Positions 1 to 5,032 of a stretch of DNA of 8,900 nt are shown one piece after another; the first letter of the stretch is position 1; every line of letters begins with the position of its first letter. The position numbers and the translations under genes were made by a program. The stretch is from contig JBIOJM010000397.1 in the NCBI GenBank assembly GCA_044450785.1, forward strand, positions 1-8,900. Reading direction: 5' to 3'. A model generated the notes under the pieces. It ran no database searches. It saw nothing but the letters and a program-made list of their open reading frames with translations, and was not told where the DNA came from. This DNA is from JBIOJM01 sp044450785 (GTDB taxonomy: Bacteria > Planctomycetota > Planctomycetia > Isosphaerales > Isosphaeraceae).

Positions 1-1
1 A

Positions 2-856
2 ACGGTGCTGAGACACCAGGGATGGGTTCGCACCATGGCCGTTTCTCCCGACGAAAAGACGCTCGTGACGGGCACGAGTTATCCGGGGGAGAACAGCGTC
101 TACTTATGGGACTTGACGACCGGTGACAAACGATGGACCATCCCATCCCCGGGAGATGGCATCTATCCCGTCGCCGTCCAATTCTCCTCACGGGGCGACG
201 CCGTCACCACCGGCTGGAGCGACGGGACGGTGCGAACCTGGGATGTCGTGAGCCACCGAGTCAGCAGCGCGACTCCACCCGAGGCCGCTGAAGGGGCTCG
301 GAAGGATTTCCCGGGCAATTTCGCCCACACCGGTGTCCTCTCTCGCGATGGCACGAAATTGGGCACGGTCGGGAAGGCTTCGGGAGTACGGATCACTGAT
401 CTCGCGACTCGCCGAGCCGTCACGAGCCCAAGGGGGAGCACCATGGCGGCCTCCCCCGACGGCAAGACGGTCGCCATCGCCGCGCGTGGAAGGCCGGCGC
501 TAATCAAGTTGGCGGATGGACGAACGCGTTCAGACGGTAGACGAGCCGATAGTACGATTTCTTGGGTTGACAGCGAGTCGGGACACCAGCGTCGCGCGAT
601 CGTGATCCCCGAGTCCTACGTGAACTCCCTGGCGTTTTCGACAGACGGGCAACTCCTGGCCGCCGGCACCTCGTTCCATTGGGAACGCGGTGTCATTCAC
701 ATCTATCGGCTGAGAGACGAGAAGGAGCTCCAGACGATCGAGACCCCTTGCCGACCCACATTGGGGCTGGCCTTCACACCGGACGGGAAGGGACTGGTTT
801 CAGGGATGTCCGACACGTCGATCTTGATCTGGGATCTACACTTCGATCTCAAATAG
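2..856 (+). CDS. WD40 repeat protein, 5'-truncated by window edge
   Basis: This is the C-terminal part of a WD40 beta-propeller protein. The reading frame is open at the left edge, and the first visible residues (LRHQGWVRTMAVSPDEKTL) already lie inside a blade, so the real start is upstream; the GTG at 5 is unlikely to be the start. About six blade motifs are visible, counting from base 5 as residue 1: SPDEKT/LWD (about 15-35), FSSRG/TWD (60-80), LSRDG/ITD (112-132), ASPDG/WVD (150-190, with an insert), FSTDG (212-235) and FTPDG/IWD (258-278). WD40 propellers are protein-interaction scaffolds; no partner or catalytic domain is visible here. The stop lies 14 bases before the next WD40 gene, and the last blade (SGMSDTSILIWD) nearly matches the last blade of that neighbour (SGMSDTTVLIWD). 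The pair is therefore probably co-transcribed and arose by duplication. Export cannot be judged without the N-terminus. Confidence 0.85.
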   Translation, partial: TVLRHQGWVRTMAVSPDEKTLVTGTSYPGENSVYLWDLTTGDKRWTIPSPGDGIYPVAVQFSSRGDAVTTGWSDGTVRTWDVVSHRVSSATPPEAAEGARKDFPGNFAHTGVLSRDGTKLGTVGKASGVRITDLATRRAVTSPRGSTMAASPDGKTVAIAARGRPALIKLADGRTRSDGRRADSTISWVDSESGHQRRAIVIPESYVNSLAFSTDGQLLAAGTSFHWERGVIHIYRLRDEKELQTIETPCRPTLGLAFTPDGKGLVSGMSDTSILIWDLHFDLK

Positions 857-860
857 CGTG

Positions 861-866
861 GGAAGG
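861..866 (+). promoter_or_regulatory. ribosome binding site for the second WD40 gene
   Basis: GGAAGG lies four bases before the ATG at 871 and just after the upstream stop codon (854-856). It supports translation from 871 rather than from in-frame GTG codons further upstream, which lie inside the preceding gene. Confidence 0.5.
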
Positions 867-870
867 TTTC

Positions 871-3126
871 ATGGTTATCCCCGCAAAAAGGAAGACGCCA
901 GGTGTAGCGTTCATCGCGCTCTTGGCCCTGGTGGCGTTCGCTGCCGCGCTGGCACAAACCGGTGCCAGTCCAGAAGTCCGCGACCAAGGTCGCCGCGATG
1001 TGACCCGCGACGCGACGCGATCGCCGACGTCCGGGCCTGCCGAACCTCCGGAACCGCCCGATTGCAAGCTTCCGGACCACGCCCGCGCGCGCCTGGGGAC
1101 GACGCGGCTGCGCCACGAAGGCTACGTGGGTGGGTTCGCCTTCTCGCCCGACGGGAAGACGCTGGCCTCGACCGGTCACGACGGCGCCCGCTTCTGGGAT
1201 GTCGCCACCGGTGCGCCGGTGCCCGCTCCCCGGGGATTCGGAGATTCGATTCACGTCACGGCGGTGGAGTATTCTCCCGATGGCCGGAAGATGGCCATCG
1301 GCCACTTCGGCGGCGTTGCGAAACTCCTGGACCTCGGCGCGGCCGAGGCGATCACACTTCCCCAATCTCACACGGGCAGGGTGTTCGAGCTCACGTTTGC
1401 GCCCAACGGCCGGACTCTGGCCACCGCCAGTCCCGAGGACCAGCGGGTCCTCGTGTGGGATGTGGCCTCCGGCCGAGAGCGGCGGACGCTCGCGTTCCCC
1501 GATCAGATCCATCGCGGCGGTCTCCCGCTGGCTTTCTCGCCCGACGGTCGGCGCCTGGCGGTCGGCGCCGTCAGGCTGACCGGTCGGATGGGCATGATCG
1601 GCATCTGGGACCTCGACGGCGATGCCAGGCCGGTCATGATCGGGAACGTGAGTAATTGGGGGCTGTCCAGCCTCGCTTTTACCCCCGACGGCCGCACGAT
1701 CATCTCCGGCGGCAGCGACCGCCGGCCGAGCGTAGGCGATCTTGGCGCCAACCTGGCGCTCGAGTTGTTTCCAAAGATCCGGATCTGGGACCCGGTCACG
1801 GGCCGACTGGTTCGCGAGCTCGACCTGGGCGATGTCACAGCACTGTGCAAGGTCACGTTGTCACGCGACGGCAAAACGCTGGTCTCTGCCCATCGTGACC
1901 GGCTCATCGTTTGGGACCTTCCCTCGGGGAAGATCAACCGGACCATCATGGTGGAGCTGAGGGAGCCCGGGGTCGGAATCGGCAAGAGCCTGGTCTTGGC
2001 TCCCGACGGCCGGACCATCGCCGCGGCTCGCGGCGATCACACCGTCCATCTCTGGGACATTGCGACCGGAAAACCGAGTCTCCTTCAGGGCCCGGCCCAC
2101 CAGTCAGCGGTCTGCTCCGCGGCGATCGCGCCGGACGGGCGGCTTGTCGCGACCGCCGATCAAGAAGGAGCGATCCAGATCTGGGACGCACCACGAGGGC
2201 AGCACCTGCGGCGGATTGAGCTGCGGGAGGGTGGTCATGTCTGCGCGATCCAATTCGCGCGCGACGGCCGGACACTCGGCGCGGTCGGGGAGTATTTCGA
2301 TGCGAAGGTTTCGGGCTTTCGGGGGATCGCCAGGCTCTGGGACTTGCCTGGTGGAACGTTGAAGCGAGAGTTTCCGGTGGACTACCGCGCGGTCCAGCTC
2401 GCGCTCTCCCCCGACGGACGACACGTCGCAATCGCGCTGGCAGGCGATGGCCAACGTGTGTTGCGCAGCAAGCGCAGCGCCGGCGTTGCCGTCGGGAACC
2501 AGATGATTATCGTCGGCGAAATCGCCACGGGCCGACAAGCCGCCGAGTTTCTCGGCGACGGGGGACAGATCCGCGCGCTCGGCTTCGCGTCCGATGGTGA
2601 GACGATTATCTTTGCCGACGACAGCACGACCTTCCGTTTTTGGAATTTCGCCACGGACCAAGTGACCCGGGAGATCGCGATCGCGGGGCATCGTCATGTC
2701 GCGCCCCATCCTGAGGCGGGGACACCGACCGAGATCGTGGCGACGACCTTCTCGACGGACCTCAAGACCGCCGTGACGGCCGGTTACTTCGACGATCAGC
2801 TCCTGGTCTGGGACCTGGAGACCGGCCGGGCGCGACGGACATTGCATGTGGAGACGTACACCGATGGTATGCTGGCCCTCTCGCCGGATGGCCGTCTTGT
2901 CGCCGCATCGTTGTCCGCCGCCGGCGACAAGCCGGATGCAACCATTCGCATCTGGAATGTGAACACAAAGCGAGAGGTCCTCCGGCTCGCAGCCCGGACG
3001 GGCGCCGCCCGTTCTCTGGTCTTCTCGGCGGACGGAAGGACTTTGGTCTCAGGGATGAGCGACACGACCGTGCTGATCTGGGACATCTCCGCGGCCTACG
3101 AGGGCGTGAAGCGATCGCGGGAGTAG
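871..3126 (+). CDS. exported WD40 repeat protein with 14 blades (751 aa)
   Basis: This is a complete WD40 protein. The ATG at 871 is chosen because it follows a GGAAGG and opens a signal peptide: basic MVIPAKRK, then a hydrophobic run ending AFAAALA, with likely cleavage near residue 28. Extending the frame upstream would overlap the previous gene and bury the signal. Residues 30-75 are a Pro/Arg/Asp-rich linker. From about residue 80, fourteen blade motifs follow, each a (F/L/I)xxDG(R/K)-type turn and usually a later (I/V/L)WD. The turns lie near residues 91, 134, 177, 222, 270, 330, 377, 419, 462, 512, 572, 627, 670 and 718. Two are weak: the second ends LLDL and the tenth VGEI. Fourteen blades would fit two seven-bladed propellers. 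No kinase, protease or heme site is visible, so it is probably an exported scaffold of unknown partner. It is very likely in an operon with the WD40 gene ending at 856. Confidence 0.9.
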   Translation: MVIPAKRKTPGVAFIALLALVAFAAALAQTGASPEVRDQGRRDVTRDATRSPTSGPAEPPEPPDCKLPDHARARLGTTRLRHEGYVGGFAFSPDGKTLASTGHDGARFWDVATGAPVPAPRGFGDSIHVTAVEYSPDGRKMAIGHFGGVAKLLDLGAAEAITLPQSHTGRVFELTFAPNGRTLATASPEDQRVLVWDVASGRERRTLAFPDQIHRGGLPLAFSPDGRRLAVGAVRLTGRMGMIGIWDLDGDARPVMIGNVSNWGLSSLAFTPDGRTIISGGSDRRPSVGDLGANLALELFPKIRIWDPVTGRLVRELDLGDVTALCKVTLSRDGKTLVSAHRDRLIVWDLPSGKINRTIMVELREPGVGIGKSLVLAPDGRTIAAARGDHTVHLWDIATGKPSLLQGPAHQSAVCSAAIAPDGRLVATADQEGAIQIWDAPRGQHLRRIELREGGHVCAIQFARDGRTLGAVGEYFDAKVSGFRGIARLWDLPGGTLKREFPVDYRAVQLALSPDGRHVAIALAGDGQRVLRSKRSAGVAVGNQMIIVGEIATGRQAAEFLGDGGQIRALGFASDGETIIFADDSTTFRFWNFATDQVTREIAIAGHRHVAPHPEAGTPTEIVATTFSTDLKTAVTAGYFDDQLLVWDLETGRARRTLHVETYTDGMLALSPDGRLVAASLSAAGDKPDATIRIWNVNTKREVLRLAARTGAARSLVFSADGRTLVSGMSDTTVLIWDISAAYEGVKRSRE

Positions 3127-3244
3127 TGAGCGGTCCGGGGAGAAAGCACTTGCGTTCGTAGCCCTTATGATGTGCAATGCGGTGATTTCGACTGTGAACC
3201 ATCGTACCAATCGGCAGATCCGGCGGGATGAGACCGAAGACGGC

Positions 3245-3253
3245 GGGGGGAAG
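3245..3253 (+). promoter_or_regulatory. strong ribosome binding site for the small PFRPF protein
   Basis: GGGGGGAAG ends six bases before the ATG at 3260. It is the strongest Shine-Dalgarno-like site in the window and fixes the start of the 81-residue protein. Confidence 0.6.
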
Positions 3254-3259
3254 TGACCC

Positions 3260-3505
3260 ATGGCCACACCAGAGCAGCTCCGACAGATGATTACCTCCCG
3301 TCCGTTCCGGCCCTTCCTGATCAAGCTGGCCAGCGGTGAGTCGTTCACGGTAGGGCATCCGGAGAATGCGTCCTGCGATCCGCGGGGACGGTCGCTGGTC
3401 GTTCAGGACGACGACGGCCTGCATCTCGTCGAGATGCTGCTGGTCGAGGTGATGGAAGAGGTGAAGTCGCCGGCACAGCCCGGGGCCGAGGGCAACGGGG
3501 CCTGA
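3260..3505 (+). CDS. small conserved 'PFRPF' protein of unknown function (81 aa)
   Basis: This short protein starts MATPEQLRQMITSRPFRPF and continues with a pattern of a ligand-like loop (LASGESFTVGHPE), a GRSLVV strand, an acidic DDDG turn and LHLVEMLLVEVMEE. From memory, planctomycete genomes carry many copies of this type: QLR, PFRPF, 'L-x-x-G-x-x-F-x-V-x-HPE', a GR-x-(V) strand, and a closing LLV-x-x-E. Its function is unknown to me. No signal peptide, membrane segment or cysteine pair is visible (one Cys), so it is probably a small cytoplasmic, beta-rich single domain. The tail after residue 69 (SPAQPGAEGNGA) looks disordered. It lies 133 bases after the WD40 gene with its own strong ribosome binding site, and no neighbour points to a role. 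Confidence 0.75.
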   Translation: MATPEQLRQMITSRPFRPFLIKLASGESFTVGHPENASCDPRGRSLVVQDDDGLHLVEMLLVEVMEEVKSPAQPGAEGNGA

Positions 3506-3540
3506 GCGCCGATCAGTGTCCACCAGGTCGACCATCTCGG

Positions 3541-3558
3541 CCCCGGCGATCGCCGGGG
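3541..3558. terminator. perfect 18-bp palindrome after the small gene, possible terminator hairpin
   Basis: CCCCGGCGATCGCCGGGG is its own reverse complement and lies 35 bases after the stop at 3505. It would form a very stable GC stem-loop in RNA. There is no T-run after it on either strand, so intrinsic termination is only a possibility; it could also be a protein-binding palindrome. Its centre contains GCGATCGC. Confidence 0.35.
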
Positions 3559-3599
3559 CGCGGACGGCCGTAAATGCCCTCAGAGCGGCGTGGCTCGAT

Positions 3600-3747
3600 T
3601 CCGCAGCGGATCACACGGCCGGCGGCGCGGGCGGCCCGTGGCGCAGGTCCTGCGCGGCCGCGGCGGGGGTCCTTCCCCCAGGGACACGCCCAAGAGGCAT
3701 GGCGCTACCCCTTCGGGTGTGGGCGGGCGTTCCTTCGGCCTCACACC
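3600..3747. repeat. cluster of inverted repeats in a non-coding stretch
   Basis: Four inverted repeats follow one another here: TCCGC-A-GCGGA (3600-3610), GCGCAGG-T-CCTGCGC (3641-3655), GGGGG-tcctt-CCCCC (3665-3679), and GGTGTG.GGC paired with GCC.T.CACACC (3716-3747, one bulged base). No open frame in 3506-3799 looks like a real protein; the translated frames are Arg/Pro/Gly-rich low-complexity sequence typical of GC-rich shadows. The cluster could be a structured transcript, a set of imperfect terminators, or the remains of a repeat element. The inverted repeats are directly visible; the role is not known. Confidence 0.5.
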
Positions 3748-3754
3748 ACGTAAA

Positions 3755-3790
3755 TCCCGCCGACAGCCGCAATCACGCCTGTCGGCGGGA
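3755..3790 (-). terminator. 12-bp stem-loop, likely terminator of the minus-strand pseudogene
   Basis: TCCCGCCGACAG and CTGTCGGCGGGA are exact reverse complements separated by a 12-base loop. On the minus strand the hairpin begins ten bases after the stop codon at 3802-3800 and is followed by ATTTA. That position and stem strength fit a transcription terminator, although the T-tract is poor. Confidence 0.55.
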
Positions 3791-3799
3791 ATGGGTTTG

Positions 3800-4626
3800 T
3801 CACAGAGCTGGCGAACGCCGGTGGCCGAACAGGGTTGACGGTACGACGGCGTCGGCAAGGGTGCCAAAGAATTCGTCGACGCTCGCGCCGCTCGGGGTCA
3901 TCGCGAGTGCGCTTCCGGACGAGTTGACGGCTGGCGTCGCGAATGCCGGATCACCACCAAGTGCAGGGCTCCCCGCGGAACGCGTATCAACGGTCCAGAC
4001 ATCGACGCTATTGGTCACGTCCTCGACTGCGGCCAGGCGCAAGATGCCGGCGAAGTTCGTGACTGCGAGGCCGAACGCTCCGCCCTGCGCCGGATCGATG
4101 GAGAACTCGCCGACGAATCGGCCAGTGGGCGTGAATTCGACCAGCTCGCTGGCTTGACTCGGGTCGGGGTTGACGGCATCGCCGTTGGACGTGATCAAGT
4201 CACCGTTGGGTGCCAGCACCAGGCCGAGCGGCCCGCGCAGGTGCGCGTTATCCTGGTAGATGAGTCTGCCGATGCCCCCGTCAGTCGTCGCGAACGCCGC
4301 ATTCTGAATGGCGTAGATGGCGTTGTCGCCCGTCGACGCGACATATTGGAATGCTGGTCGGACACCCAGAAAGGGCTCGTGGCGCCGAAGGACACTCCCC
4401 ATGGGTTGACGAGGTTGGCGTCGGTGATCTGGGCGAGACCTTGGATGTCGGAAACAAGATTCGTCTGGAGGTACGGAGTTGAGGCGGAAAGAATGATCCG
4501 CCCTTCGAGGGCCTCGAGCCGCGGATTCGCTCTCCGCGACGCCGGTCTCGCACTCCGGTGCTGCCCTAACGCCTCCCTGCGCGCGATGCCTTTCATCGTG
4601 ACGTTTTGCATAGCCGCGCCGGCCAT
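3800..4626 (-). pseudogene. broken LEPR-XLL protein: TIGR03118-like N-terminus joined out of frame to an NHL-type propeller C-terminus
   Basis: Two minus-strand frames carry real protein sequence. The upstream frame (from about 4626, 4611 or 4596; no start has a clear ribosome binding site) encodes a basic leader, the LEPR-XLL-like motif LEALEGRIILSA (4518-4483), and then TNLVSDIQGLAQITDANLVNPWGVSF...SPFWVSDQ, which is how I remember the start of TIGR03118 proteins. Past about 4345 that frame becomes Arg/Ser-rich nonsense. In a shifted frame, sense begins at about the same point and runs to the stop at 3802-3800: YVASTGDNAIYAIQNA, LRGPLGLVLAPNGDLITSNG, ELVEFTPTGRFVGEFSIDP and GGAFGLAV. These recall an unrelated NHL-like six-bladed propeller family, not the TIGR03118 body, and the middle and end of TIGR03118 are missing. 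The simplest reading is a deletion fusing two neighbouring exported propeller genes. If intact the product would have been exported. A sequencing indel alone would explain the frameshift but not the change of family. Confidence 0.65.
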
Positions 4627-4758
4627 TGCCTTGGGCAGTTCGTCGGCCGGCTTCGCTTCGCGCTGCCCATCCACGAATCGGATCCGCCCCACGTCCAGCC
4701 TCGTCGACTCGTCGCCTCCGCCGGCATTCCCCAAGAATCTCAGAGAATTTATGCTAGC

Positions 4759-4764
4759 GGTCAA
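4759..4764 (-). promoter_or_regulatory. possible -35 element upstream of the minus-strand pseudogene
   Basis: On the minus strand TTGACC occurs about 135 bases before the candidate start codons of the pseudogene. No good -10 hexamer is found 16-18 bases downstream (GAGATT is there), so this is weak. Confidence 0.2.
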
Positions 4765-4861
4765 CCCCCCTCTGGCGCACAATGAGAGAGTCCCTCTTCG
4801 GCGATCCTCCCCTATTTCGGCAATTGCGCCCCTGCCTCGAACGGCCCGCTCGGGACTTTCA

Positions 4862-4903
4862 CCCTTCCATAATCGAACCGCTGACCATTAGGCTAAACCG
4901 GAA
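4862..4903 (-). other. tRNA-like fragment (acceptor/D-arm joined to a T-loop), not a complete tRNA
   Basis: Reading the minus strand from 4903, TTCCGGTTTA then GCCTAATGGTCAG resembles the 5' acceptor strand and D-arm of Gln/Glu-type tRNAs, followed at once by GCGGTTCGATT, which resembles the 5' side of a T-arm and its loop. The anticodon arm that should separate them is absent, and no 3' strand (AACCGGAA) follows. TGAAAGTCCCGAG just downstream is the reverse complement of an anticodon-arm-like sequence containing CTTTCA. No cloverleaf can be folded, so this is not called as a tRNA gene. It may be a decayed or rearranged tRNA, or chance resemblance. Confidence 0.3.
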
Positions 4904-4934
4904 TCGCGAGCCGAACAGCCCGGTTGTGACGCCG

Positions 4935-4940
4935 TATAAT
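4935..4940 (+). promoter_or_regulatory. TATAAT, possible -10 element for argS
   Basis: A perfect -10 hexamer lies 93 bases before the argS ATG. A -35 at the normal 16-18 base spacing is not recognisable; TTGTGA at 4924-4929 is only five bases away. Transcription from here would place the heptamer array in the argS leader. Confidence 0.35.
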
Positions 4941-5028
4941 CTGGAATCTCGAATCTGGCATCCGGGTTCCGGAGTCTGGGATCTTGGCTCCGGAGTTTTG
5001 AACCGGGATTCCGGAATTCTGAATGTGG
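4938..5028 (+). repeat. diverged heptamer array, 13 units in perfect 7-base register, forming the argS leader
   Basis: The 91 bases divide into 13 consecutive heptamers with consensus AATCYGG and no register slip. Position 7 is G in all 13 units, position 3 is T in 12, and position 4 is C in 10. Units include AATCTGG (twice), AATCTCG, CATCCGG, GTTCCGG, AGTCTGG, GCTCCGG, ATTCCGG and AATGTGG. The array begins inside the TATAAT hexamer and ends four bases before the argS start codon, so it occupies the place where a ribosome binding site should be. The preceding heptamers do not fit the pattern. It is probably an old short tandem repeat decaying by point mutation; a regulatory role is unproven. 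Confidence 0.8.
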
Positions 5029-5032
5029 CACC

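Noticed and set aside
679..870. Upstream extension of the second WD40 gene to a GTG at 679
   Set aside because: It would overlap the previous gene by 178 bases in another frame and place 64 unrelated residues before a clear signal peptide.
3170..3256. 28-codon open frame starting ATG TGC AAT and ending just before the small gene, a possible leader peptide
   Set aside because: It has no ribosome binding site, its composition is unremarkable, and its stop merely overlaps the Shine-Dalgarno of the next gene; chance is the simpler reading.
3580..3867. Minus-strand frame rich in Pro and Arg after the pseudogene
   Set aside because: It overlaps the pseudogene's 3' end and the likely terminator hairpin, and shows no recognisable motif.
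3516..4157. 213-codon plus-strand frame
   Set aside because: It crosses an inverted-repeat cluster and then runs antisense to the better supported minus-strand NHL-type sequence; its residues are low-complexity Arg/Pro/Ala.
4195..4347. Continuation of the upstream pseudogene frame past the junction as real protein
   Set aside because: Its residues become Arg/Ser/Thr-rich and match no propeller pattern, while the other frame over the same bases is clearly protein-like.
4154..4891. 245-codon plus-strand frame
   Set aside because: It is antisense to the LEPR-XLL/TIGR03118-like coding sequence and runs into the tRNA-like stretch; no protein features.
4862..4903. A functional tRNA gene
   Set aside because: D-arm and T-loop words are present, but the anticodon arm, the 3' acceptor strand and the T-stem partner are missing, so no cloverleaf forms.
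4938..5028. CRISPR array
   Set aside because: The period is 7 bases with no spacers; it is a simple tandem repeat.
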